A stretch of 64,000 bases of DNA. Source: Tilletiopsis washingtonensis (taxonomy: Eukaryota; Basidiomycota; Exobasidiomycetes; Entylomatales). Both the position numbers and the translations under genes were made by a program. The stretch spans positions 111,544-175,543 of the forward strand of contig NW_020312015.1 of assembly GCF_003144115.1 (NCBI RefSeq), given 5' to 3'. The notes under the pieces were generated by a model. The model made no database searches and had not been told where the DNA came from. It saw nothing but the letters and a program-made list of their open reading frames with translations. Positions 22,309-32,700 of the stretch are shown piece by piece; the first letter of the stretch is position 1, and each line of letters starts with the position of its first letter.

Positions 22309-23000
22309 CTGTTGTCGCCGTGGCAGCCTATCCATACCCTCGTCACTGCCTGCTGCCGCTGCCATCTGATGCTGAGACTGTGAGCGGCGTTTGCGCCAGC
22401 ACCACGTGGTGCACTCGGGGGCCCTTGCAGCTGGCGCCCGGAGATAGGCTGCTGCTCGGCATCGGCTGTGCCGCGCTGTCTTCCGGGAACGCACCCTGCA
22501 GGCCGAGTCTGCCGGAGACCACAGCTCAGGGCTCGGCTCTGCTGCCGCTCTGGCTGCCGTATGCCGAGCAGCAGCTGCAGCAAAGCCGTGCCGCGCCCGA
22601 GCCGCTGCAGCGGAATGCTGCAGCTGGTTTGCCGGGTGCTGCGCCACAGCTGCGGCGGAAGGGGAGAAGAGCTATGACTCATAGCATCCTCTTCCCACGC
22701 TCTCCGCTTCGCAGTGCTCCTGCCAGCATCCTACGGTAGCCAGGGCGCGACGTTCTCGCCGGCTTGCTTCTTCTCCACGTCCTCCTCCAAGCCCCGTGCG
22801 CACCCAGCCGCCGTCCTCGCCGTCCGTCTCGCCGCGTCGTCCATCTGACCACGCCGCGTCCCCCTCTCCCTTCCTCACCCCCTCGCTCCTCGCGGCGTGA
22901 CCCACACGCCGCTCTCTCCTGCGCTCATTCTCGCCCACTGCCGTCGCGCTCCAATTCCTCCCCTCGCCCCTCCGCCCACCTCGACCATCACCGCATCACC
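22309..23000. other. Promoter/leader region of the bZIP gene
   Basis: It contains the ATGACTCAT element at 22674. From about 22760 it becomes strongly pyrimidine-rich, the typical appearance of 5' leaders in this window. No protein-coding exon could be confirmed. An alternative first exon (22674-22735, weak GTAGCC donor) would splice in phase to 23007. Confidence 0.45.
22674..22682 (+). promoter_or_regulatory. Consensus Gcn4/AP-1 site (ATGACTCAT) upstream of the bZIP gene
   Basis: The perfect 9-bp palindrome ATGACTCAT is the optimal binding site of Gcn4-type bZIP factors. It lies 320 bp upstream of the presumed leader ATG of a Gcn4-like bZIP gene, suggesting autoregulation. The same bases also form an ATG that opens a 21-codon frame ending at 22739. 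Confidence 0.5.
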
Positions 23001-23066
23001 ATGCAGCGCTTCACCCTCGCTCTCCGCACCCGCGCCCGCGCCGCCGGCGGCGCTGGCGCCGTCTAA
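23001..23066 (+). other. Candidate 21-codon upstream ORF in the bZIP mRNA
   Basis: ATG at 23001 sits in a good context (catcaccATGc) right after the pyrimidine-rich leader and reads 21 codons to TAA at 23064-23066. The frame differs from the bZIP frame. Gcn4-type mRNAs are known for uORF control, so this is a plausible uORF. It could instead be the true start with a sequencing frameshift. Confidence 0.4.
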
Positions 23067-24285
23067 GCGTGCGTCGCCGGCGCCCGACGCCGGCCTGGCC
23101 GCCTCGACGCGCCAGTGGCTCGCCAGCCTCGATGCCGCCTCGGCGCCGCCCGACAACTCATGGCTCGCTGAAGCACTGCGCGAGCAGCCACACATACCCG
23201 ACGCTGCCTCGCAGCGCATCGACGACGACTCTTCCCAGCGCCTTGCCTCTGCCGCCTCGCAACAGCCCGACAGCCAACGCACGCTCCGTGCCGCCTCGCC
23301 GCCGCCGGCAGCGCTGTACGAGCAGCTCTTGCGCTTCGCCGATCTTCCTGCACCTGCAGACGGCGCCGCGGCGCCGCGATACTTTCTTGCGCCGTCCGTC
23401 GATGCCGCGCTGCCGGCCGATGGCGACGTCTCCATGAACGCATGGACCGACGACGGCAATACTTTCTCTGACGCAGCCACAAAGCCTTCGCCCTTCAACT
23501 CCTTCATGCCGCCGCCGGCGTTGGTGCATCGCAGCTCCTCGGGCGATGCATCCGCCTCCTTCTCCTCCTCCGGCTACTCCTTCGACGGCACGACGATCTC
23601 ACCCGCGCTCGCTTCGGCCTTCACCTACTTCGACGATGCCTCCAGCACGTCGCCCGCCACGTTCTCCTCCACGTCCATCTCTCCCGCTCTCACGACCGCC
23701 TTTTCATCATTCGGCGGTGCCAGCTCCGTGTACGATGCCAGTCCGGCAGTGCTCGACGATCCACATCTCGATGCCGAGTTGGCAGCACTGTGTCGTATGC
23801 CGCTCTTCACGCCCTCGCTCGCAAGTGCAAGCTGCGCCTCGCTGCCCGCTCGCATCGCAGCGGCCACACCGACCGTCCCTTCCCCTCCGGCCACAGCAGC
23901 GCCGGCGCCGCGCAAGCGTCGTCTCTCGCACGATGCGCCGCTCGTCTCCAAGTCCAAGCCTTTACTTCCACTCTCCGCTCCGATCCAACCACGCAAGTAC
24001 CGCGCACCTTCCTCCACCTCTCGTCTCGATGCCTTTCCCACCTCGCCCTCCGGCTCCGTCGCGCCGACCGCAGGCGGCAGCAACGACGATGCGCGGCGCC
24101 GCGCCAACACGCTGGCGGCGCGCCGCAGCCGGCTGCGCAAGAATGCAGAGCGCGAAGAGCTGCTCAGCCAGATTGAGGAGCTCAGGAATGAAGTCGAGAC
24201 GTGGAAGCGCCGCTGCCTGCGCGCCGAGGGCGCACGCGATGCGCGCATGGCCGCTGCTGCCGAGGCCAACGCCATGGACTCGTGA
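23001..24285 (+). CDS. Gcn4/Cpc1-like bZIP transcription factor (start unresolved)
   Basis: The frame that ends at 24285 encodes a C-terminal bZIP: RRRANTLAARRSRLRKNAE matches the NTxAARRSRxRK basic region of Gcn4/Cpc1, followed by a short heptad zipper (LLSQIEELRNEVETWKRRC). Upstream are acidic/aromatic Ser-rich segments (SFDGTTISPALASAF, AFTYFDDASS) that look like activation domains. The first in-frame ATG is at 23434, yet the frame looks coding from at least 23060. The ATG with the best leader context (23001) is in another frame and stops at 23066. Possible explanations are a uORF, a non-AUG start, an unseen intron or a sequence error. The product should activate amino-acid biosynthesis genes such as HOM3. 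Confidence 0.72.
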
Positions 24286-24625
24286 GGCAGCTGCACGCAA
24301 GCCTCCGTCTCACCACGTCTTGCTCCCTCCCGCACACTTCTCTCTCTCCATTCCAAGTCTCGTTTCATTCCCTCTGTCGAATCCAATGACGCTCGTTCCT
24401 CTCCCTGTCTCTGTGTGATTATGATAGGCTTCATTGCGTGATGCGTGCTAGTTTCCACGTCGCGGGCGCGTGTTGGGCTGTATCTACATGAGGACGGGCC
24501 GCGAGGTGGTATATCTGTGGTTCATCGAGAGAACAGGGACTTCGAGCGCAGAGTGAGGTGACGGGAAGCGGCACCGCTGCTTCAGACATATAGACAGGTT
24601 GAGGACCGAGGGCGCCAGGCCCTCT
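24286..24625. other. Convergent spacer between bZIP and RTA1-like genes
   Basis: Pyrimidine-rich downstream of the bZIP stop, then mixed sequence. Likely two 3' UTRs. No other feature was seen. Confidence 0.55.
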
Positions 24626-25793
24626 TTACGAGGCGCTGCTGTGGCGCGAGAGCGGGCGCGAGGCTGCAGCGGGCGAGAGCGGCGCGCTGGACGTGCCCTT
24701 GAGCTCGTCGACGGCGCCGAGCTCCTCGTCGTTGGTGCAGTGTGCGCCGAGACGGATGTCGTCGGGCAGGAAGCGTGCCGGGTAGAAGGGCACGAGGATG
24801 AGCACTGCGAGCGAGACGGCTATGGAGGAAAGGTGAAGTCAGCTTCGGTGAGGCAAGCAGGCGCAAGGCAGCAAGGCTCACGCAGTGCGTCGAGGCAGTA
24901 GAACCACACCTCGACGGTGGCGATCGGGCCGATCCAGCCCTTGAGCATCTCGGCCGTGCGGAACGCCGAGCGGAGCAGCACGAGCAGCGACGAGAGCCAG
25001 ACGGCCAGCAGGAAGAGCCGGAAGCGCGGCGTCCAGTGCGGCGACGTCGGCGGCGCGCGGCGCACGCGCAGCAGGAAGACGACGGCGAGGGCGTTGAAGG
25101 CCAGGTAGCCCTGTGGAAGTGTGAGCATGGCGCAAAGGTGGAGAACCGGCGAGCACACGCACCATCAGCTGGATGATGAGGCCGCCGACGACGATCCACG
25201 CGCCCGTGAACGTCGACTGCGGCGGCTCCTGCTGCTCGGCCACGGCGGCCATGCCGGAGCCGGTGCCTTGCAGGATGAGGCTGAGCACGTCGACGGTGAC
25301 GAAGAAGGGCAGGATGCGGCGCGGCGCCACCTTGCGGGGAGCGTAGGCGGCGCCGAAGAGCACGAGCGCGAGGCCGCCAACGCTAAAGTGGGCGGCGGCA
25401 AAGAAGGCGGGCGTGAGGACACTCATGACCTGCTGTGCGATGTAGGCGTTGATGTTGGTAGGCTGGTAGTGGCCGAGCACGCGGCTGAGGACGGTGTGAG
25501 CAGGAGAAGAGGGCAACGGCAGGTGCTGCTGCTCACAGCGCCATGGCGGCGGCCTCGACGACGCAGCCAAACGCCAGCGTCGGCAGCCAGAGACGGCCCT
25601 GCTTGAGGTGCTTGACGCCGAGGAAGATGTGGGCGGCGGCGGCGATGGCGTACACTGGGTGTGCAAGTCAGCGGCAGGCCAGGGTGAGGGGCAGCATGGC
25701 ACACCTACCGACGAGGAAGACGATGGCGGGCACGAGGTGCGGCCGGTAGCCGTATGGCCCGTGGGCAGAGACGCGGTCGAGCAGCTCCTCCAT
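24626..25793 (-). CDS. RTA1-family seven-span membrane protein
   Basis: Five exons on the minus strand: 25793-25709, 25654-25537, 25484-25163, 25110-24882 and 24819-24626, coding for 315 residues. Seven hydrophobic spans can be followed, including HLVPAIVFLVVYAIAAAAH, VMSVLTPAFFAAAHFSVGG and the diagnostic ILPFFVTVDVLSLILQGTG, FRLFLLAVWLSSLLVLLRS and EVWFYCLDALPVSLAVL. The pattern VDVLSLILQGxGSGM, then RSAFRxAE, is characteristic of the fungal RTA1/Rsb1 family, which is implicated in lipid translocation and resistance to membrane-active compounds. The C-tail is short and hydrophilic (ELGAVDELKG, then Ser-rich). It lies convergent with the bZIP gene and divergent from HOM3. The transported substrate cannot be inferred. 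Confidence 0.9.
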
Positions 25794-27165
25794 GGCGGCG
25801 GCGGCGGGTCAAAGGCGGCGAGGTGCGGCGAGGCAAGGAAGAGCGGGCGCTGGGCGAGAAGGCCAGGTGAGGACGAGGCGAGAGAGAGAGAAAGAGAGGC
25901 GAGAGCTGCTGGTGGTGAGATGGAAGAGGGCTGCCTGTTCAGCCGACGTTGCCTTTTGTACGTGCTGCCGAGGCTGCGCTCGGGCCTCATCAACACCGCA
26001 AGGCGGAGGAGCAGCTGCAACTGCGGCGCGAGGCGTACCGCTGCAGTGCCCGCCCTGATGCCCCTCTCGTCCGCGATGCTCGACCCAACTCAAGGGCGAA
26101 GCACTCTGACTCTGCGGACCGTAGCGCACCGACGCTTTCTTGCTCTTCTGCTCGAGCACAGCCTGCGCCAGCCGGCAGAGGCAGCTAGCGGAGGCGCGTT
26201 GCGGCGGAGGTGCCTCGCCCGGAGGAGCAGCCTCGCCCGTCGGGTGCGGTGCTGCCCTCTGCTCATCATCTCGACTTGCTTCCGCAGCACTTTCGAGGCT
26301 GCCTGAGCCACAGCAGGCGCAGAGGGGCCGTTCCGATGGCGTCTGAGGCGCCGGCCGGATCTCCGGGTCAGGAACGCACGCCAATCCCGCGGCGTGCCGG
26401 CGGCTCCGGCGCAGCTCCGCGGCGCTGCGGCTCTGCGCTGCCGCCCGCCGCAGACCCTCCCGGCACCACGCCGCCAGGGCCAGACGTCACGCCGCACCCG
26501 ATGTCGGCCCTGGCGCCATCGCAGCGCCTAGCCTGGGACACGCCCCGAACGCTGGCGGAGCATCATGTTGTCTCATGCGGTGGCTGCGGCGCCGCCAGGT
26601 GCGCCTTCGCCTTGCACCGCTTCTCGTCCCGCCAACGCGCCTCCAAGAAGGAACCCGGGACTATAGACTCCTCCGTCTTCTGAGCCGCTGTGTTTACTCT
26701 ACGTCCCGTGTGCAAGCTACACCCTCCCGGCACCTCACCTTCGTCAGCAGCGCCGCACGGCGCTGACACCGCCCTGTGAGCTCGACAGCAAGCGAGCGCA
26801 TGCATCGCCAGCATGCACCAGCTGCGGTGTCCCGAGACGCACACAAGCAGCGTGATGCTGACTGGAGAGCATGCCAGACGGACGACGCCGCGTGCCTGAA
26901 TGCGGTGTGTGCGCCAGCGGCGATGCTGTCCGCATTGCAACGGCGAGACGACGGGGAGGAGGAGGTGGGCGGGCGAGGCGGATCCGCGGATTTTGAGGGT
27001 CGTGGGAGCAGCATCTGGGCGAGAAGATTCGGCGCGTGTCCCCAAAAGATGCGGCCGAGTCAGGCACGCCATTCGCCGACCTGCGCCGAGAAGTGCAAGG
27101 CAGCGCCGACGCAGCACTCGACGCTTACTCCACCTTCCGCACCACCATCGCAACGCTCGCCCGCC
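25794..27165. other. Divergent intergenic region RTA1-like / HOM3
   Basis: No coding exon was recognised in these 1.37 kb. A TGACTC half-site occurs at 26107-26112, more than 1 kb from the HOM3 ATG, so its relevance to Gcn4-type control is doubtful. Confidence 0.45.
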
Positions 27166-29467
27166 ATGCCGCCGACGACGCACGCTCCCTCGCCGCCCGA
27201 CCCAGCCACGGCGCGTGCCGTGCCGCAGTCTGCTGCTGCGCCCGACGCCGCCGCCGCCGCCGCCGAGCATGCCGAGCTCTCCTCGACGCCCGTCGCCGTG
27301 CGCACCCTGCTCCCCGACACGGCCGCGCCGAGCGTCGACGACACAGCACGGCCGTGGCTGGTGCAGAAGTACGGCGGCACGTCCGTCGGCAAGTTCCTGC
27401 CCGCCATCGCCGGCGTCATTGCGCCCAGCTACCTGGCCACGCACCGCGTCGCCATCGTCTGCTCGGCACGCAGCACGGGCACAAAGGCCGGCGGCACCAC
27501 CAGCCTGCTCCTCGCCGCCGCCGAGCAGGCACTGGCGCCGGGAACGCCCGAGCACGAGCTGGCCGCCTCGACGCCCACGCTGCCCGGCGCCAATGGCGGC
27601 GCCAACCCGTTCGGCCGCACGCCGAGCCGCGTGCGCCGCGGCGACTCCACCGTCGGCAGTCTGGCCGGCAGCGTCGACAGTCTCGACAGCGAGCCGCGCC
27701 GCAGCGCCAGCGATGCCACCGTCGACCGCATCCGCGACGAGCACGTGGCTGCTGTGCGCGCCCTCGGCCTCGCCTCTGCGCCGGAGCAGGCCCTCATCGA
27801 CGACATCGAGGATGACTGCGAGCGTCTGCGCGACTTCCTCATGGCGGCAAAGGTGAGTGTGCGCTCCTTGAGAGGGCCTGGCCAGCACTACACATGATGC
27901 TTTTAGCATGTATTACCGGAGCCAGGTGTGCTTGCACGCCTGGCGAGAGGACCAGACAACTTCTACTCCTGATTCATGTGCTGCCCAAGAGGCCGCGCTG
28001 CTCTAGCGCTCTGCTGCCGCTCTGCTCTGGCCTATTGCCGCTATCCCGAGCTCGCGCTGACTCTGCCCCCGTGCTAGATCCTCGAGGAGATCTCGCCGCG
28101 CTCGCGCGACGTCATTCTCTCGATCGGCGAGCGCCTGTCGTGCCGCATCGTAGTCGGCGCGCTGCAGGCCGCCGGCGTCGAGGCGGAGCTGGTCGGCCTC
28201 GAGAGCGTCGTGGACGCCGCTTTCGTCGAGGAGCTCGGCGCCCGCGGCGGTGCGGGCGCCACTTCTGGCTCCGGCAACGAGCACGGCCTGGACCAGGCAT
28301 TCTACGACCTGCTGGCGGCCAAGATGGCCGCCAAGGTCGAGGCAGCGCAGGGTGTGCCGGTGGTCACTGGTGCGTGCCCGTGTATCGCCTCTGTCTTGCA
28401 CAGCGCTGACTTTTCCGCACAGGCTACTTCGGCAACGTGCCTGGCTCGCTGCTCTCGCAGGTCGGCCGCGGCTACACGGACCTGTGTGCCGCGCTCGTCG
28501 CTGTGGGCCTCGGCGCCGAGGAGCTGCAGATCTGGAAGGAGGTCGACGGCGTCTTCACGGCCGACCCGCGCAAGGTCCCCACGGCGCGCCTGATCCCCGC
28601 CATCACGCCCGAGGAGGCGAGTGAGCTGACGTACTACGGCTCCGAGGTCATCCACCCCTTCACGATGGAGCAGGCGATCAAGAAGCGCGTGCCGATCCGC
28701 ATCAAGAACGTCGAGCGCCCGCAGGGCGGCGGCACCGTCATCTTCCCTGCGCCCGAGGAGTCAGGCGACGCAGCCGAGGGCGCTGCGCTGCGGCAGCCGC
28801 AGACGCCGAGCGTCAGTGGCGCCTCGACGCCGTGGGGCAGCATGAGCGAGAACTTCGGCACGGCGGCGGCGACGGCGCCGCAGCCGCGCAAGCTGCCGAC
28901 GGCCGTGACGATCAAGGACGACGTGTGGGTGCTCAACGTGCACTCGAACCGCAAGACGCTCTCGCACGGCTTCTTTGCGCGCATCTTCGGCACGCTCGAC
29001 GCGCACGGCATCGTCGTCGACCTCATCTCCACGTCCGAGGTGCACGTGTCGATGGCGCTCTCCTCGGCGCAGGCCAACCTGCGCCGCCCGCGCGCCCTCG
29101 ACCGCGTGCGCGCCGAGCTGTCCAACGTCGGCACCGTCAGTGTGCTGCGCGACATGGCCATCCTCAGCCTCGTCGGCACGCAGATGCGCCACATGGTCGG
29201 CGTGGCCGGCAAGATGTTCAGCACGCTCGCCGAGGGCAACATCAACATCGAGATGATCAGTCAGGGCGCCAACGAGATCAACATCTCGTGCGTCATCCAC
29301 CAGAAGAGCGCGCTCAAGGCGCTCAATCTCATACATTATTCGGTGAGTTGTGCTGCGAGGAGCCTTCTGCCGCATCGAGCTGACATCTGATCGTCACACA
29401 GGTTCTCGAGGTCAGCCCGACGCCGCCCAACCGCCAGTCGGGCACGGTGGGACGCTCCTTCTTCTAA
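27166..29467 (+). CDS. HOM3: Aspartate kinase (aspartokinase)
   Basis: Exons 27166-27852, 28078-28369, 28423-29342 and 29402-29467 give 654 residues. The enzyme phosphorylates L-aspartate, the first step towards threonine, methionine and isoleucine. The amino-acid kinase signature VQKYGGTSVGKF sits near residue 68. The splice at 28369/28423 builds the conserved GYFGNVPGSLLSQVGRGYTD, followed by KEVDGVFTADPRKVPTARL and YYGSEVIHPFTMEQA. Two C-terminal ACT modules follow (WVLNVHSNRKTLSHGFFARI, GVAGKMFSTLAEGNINIEM), expected to mediate threonine feedback. A 70-residue Ser/Gly/Arg-rich insertion (about 135-190, PFGRTPSRVRRGDS) interrupts the N-terminal lobe. The first intron is unusually long (225 nt). 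The 58-residue N-terminal head is Ala/Pro-rich and its start is the first ATG in frame. Confidence 0.95.
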
Positions 29468-29780
29468 AAGCGCGCACGGAGAGGACCATCCGGCGCGCGC
29501 ACGATTCCCATCCATCATCTCTCCGCATAGACGTCACCTGCATCGGTCCCTCTCCTTTGCTCCTTCTCCGCTTTGTATTACCTGTCTCTTGCACAACTCA
29601 TCCGCTACGTTCCAGCTTCCGCCGCGTGAGGTGACGCGATTCATTTGCCGGGGTGTGAATATGTGTGAGGTAGGTAACGTCGTGGTGAGGTCATGAGGGA
29701 AGCGACGGAGCTAGAGTCAGGGTCAAGAGCCGGGGAAGGGTGTGGCGACGCCACAGCTGCGCGGAGTCGCTGCCCGCTTT
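29468..29780. other. Convergent spacer HOM3 / SET-domain gene
   Basis: Pyrimidine-rich then AT-richer sequence, consistent with two 3' UTRs. Nothing else was seen. Confidence 0.55.
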
Positions 29781-32700
29781 TCAAGAGCGCGTCGCGGACG
29801 CGATGGAGCGACGCTGCTCGAGGAAGTTGGAGGGATTCATCGCCGAGCCGGAAGGCTGCGCCTCGGCACGCTCATCGCCATTTGCCGGAGCGGCGTGGCC
29901 GTTCGCAGCTGCACGGCTCGGCGGCGCTGCGTCGGGCGCGCGCAGCGGCTCGTCGCTGAGGGGTGCCGGCGGGGCCGGAGGCGCGAGCGGCGCCGAGGCA
30001 CCAGCGGCCGGTCGAGCCGAGGGAGCAGCCGTCGGACGAGCCGAGGGTCGAGGCACTGCTGTGCGCGGAGCGGCCTTGGCCTTGGCCTTGGGTGGCTGAG
30101 GCGGGCGCGCCATGACCTCGACCTGGCCAGGCTCTGCGCCGACGCTGCGACCTTCACCGGCCGCCGAGTTGGGTGCAGCACGTGCGGCCACAACGGCAGC
30201 CGCAGAGCTGCCCGCTGCAGCACCGGCGTTGCTTGGGCCAGCCGCAGAGCTGCCTGATGCAGCACCAGCAGCCGCAGGGCTGCCCGCTGCAGCGCCAGCA
30301 GCCGAAGAGCTGCCCGCTGCAGCACCAGCGTCGTCAGGGCCAGCCTCGTCTGACGCAGCGGCAGCCTGCGTGCGCTTCTTGTTCTTGTAGCGCTCGCGGC
30401 GCTGGCGCGCATTCTCCTTGGCGTGCTCGAGCTTGTACTCGTTGCGCGCGACGTCGAGGATGGCCACGGCGCGCGCAAGCGGCGTCTCGGGCCCATCCTC
30501 CTTCTGCGTCTTGTATGCCAGGCGCGCAGCCGCCTCCTCGCCGTAGCCGCGCAGCTTGAGACGGCGCATGCGCGCCAGGTATCCATTCTTGGCCTTGCGA
30601 ATGTCCGTCTCGTCCATGCCGGCGTCGGCCATGGCTTTCTTGGCCGATTTGAGGTAGAGAAGACGGCTGATGGCGGCGAAGCGGTAGTCTTCGGTCGTCA
30701 TCTCGAGGTTCGTGCGCTCGGCCTTGGTCAGCGGAGCGCCGACGACAGGCACCGTGCTGCCGCTGGCGGACTTGGCGAGAGACGGCGCGCGAGATCCGCG
30801 AGCAGGCGAGCTGCCGTTGGCGCGCGAGCCACTGCCCGAGGCCTCGCCGATGGCAGGCATCTGCTCCTCGTCGGACTTGTCGGACAAGCTGTCGCTGCCC
30901 GAGCCATCGGATGCATCGTCGCCGTCTTCTCCGTCGCCTTCGCCTTCAGCGTCAGCCTGGCGTCTGCGCATGCGCGCCAGGAATGCGTTGCGGTCGCGCT
31001 TCTCGACGATCTTGCGCTGGTACTGCTCGCGCGTGTAGATCTTCGGCTTGCGGCCGACCTTGTGCTCGCGCGTGAAGTCGTACGGCTTGCCGTCGGACGT
31101 GACAAACTCCGTGCCGGGCGGGAACTTGCTGAAGTCGAAGAAGGGGCGCTTGCGCGTGCGAGGACGGCCGGGCTTGCGCTTCTTCTTCGGGCCGCGCTTC
31201 TTCTTGACAGGCGCTGCGGGCGCGGCGTCGGCGCGGCCGTCCGGGCCCTCGAGACGTGGACGCTTGTCTCCGTCGGCCTCTGCATCCTGTTCGCCAGCCG
31301 CGCTGGCACTCGCTTCGGCCGTGCCAGCTGCGCTGCCGCGCTTGCGCTTGCCGAGAGACTTGCTTGTCGCCGCAGTGCCTGCGTCCGCGGGCACCGTCGA
31401 TGAGGAGGCCTCGGCACCGGCCTGCGCATCCGGTGCAGCTGAAGCTGATTTGCGAGAGACGCGCTTCTCGACGGGACGATACTTCCACGGCAAGCCGTTG
31501 GGCAGCTTCTGCGGCGCCGTCGCCGGCTTGTCTCCGGGCGGAGGCGTCTTTCTCTTGCGGTGGAAGGTGGGCGCCAGCGATGGAGCCCAGCGAACAGGCG
31601 CCTTGACGTTGCGGCCGAGACGCGTCGTGCGAACGAGCGAGGCGTCGTCGGCCTCCGGCGCTGGCGAATCAGCCTGTGCCGCCGCAGGAGCAGTGTCTGC
31701 GCCAGCGGGCTCGCTCGCGGCCGGTGCCGCCACACTCGGTGAGGCTGCAGGGCCTGCGGCGCTGTCGACAGACATCTCCACATCATCCTGCTGCTGCTGC
31801 TGCGCGACGGGCGCGATGAGAGGCAGACGAAGAGCAGGCATGTCCTCGGCACCAGACGAACGCGAGGCAGTCGTGCCTGCGTCGCTGTCGAGGTCCATCG
31901 GTGCGAGGCGTCTGCTTGCAGCACCGCTGCGTCTGCCCACGCGCGCGGCACGAGGCGGCGTCAACGACTGCACGGGCGAGCCGCGAGCCAGACTGCGCGC
32001 CGAGCGGGCCTCGGAGGCACGGGACGAGCTGGCCTCGCGCTCGCGCTGCGACGAGGTCAGCGGCTCGACGGCAACGGAGCTGCGGGCGCTGGCGTTGCTG
32101 CGCGACGGCGTGTTGGGCACGCTCAGCGCGTTGCTGTCGGCCTGCGAGCTGCGAGACGAGTTGTCGCGAGCCGCCTTGGCTGCCTTGACCTTGGCACCTG
32201 CCTCAGCTGCCGTCGCGCACGCGATGAGCTGGCGGTTGGCAGCGGCCGTCGGCGGAGCCTTCTTGCCGCCGAGGATGCCTGCACAGTTGCCGGCTCCGCA
32301 CAGGCAGCGTTCGGACATGGTCATCTCTGCGCTCGCGAGGGCGGGGGCAGCCACGTCTGCGGCGTTCAATGCACCTGCAAAGCTGCTGGGCCCAGCGAAG
32401 CTCGACATCATTCCGCCGAGACCCGAGAGCCCGCGGCCGAGCCCGCCGGACAGGCCGCCCGCCACGCTGCTGGCTGCAAGCCCGCCAGCGACTGCCTTGC
32501 GCGCCGCGAACGCTGACCAGCCTGAGAAGGGTGCTTGAAGGTCAGCTATAGCCAAAGCAAAGGATGACTGTTGCCACGCACCGTAGTCGTACGTCAGCTC
32601 ATCGCCGGCCTTGATGTCGCGCAGCGCAAAGAGGCCGATCTGGAACTCGGCGTCGCGCTCCTCGTCAGAGCCGGAGATGAGCCACTTCTCGATGTAGCAG

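Noticed and set aside
26563-27909. 448-codon minus-strand frame over the HOM3 5' end
   Set aside because: Overlaps the first exon of aspartate kinase on the opposite strand and has Arg/Gly-rich random composition.
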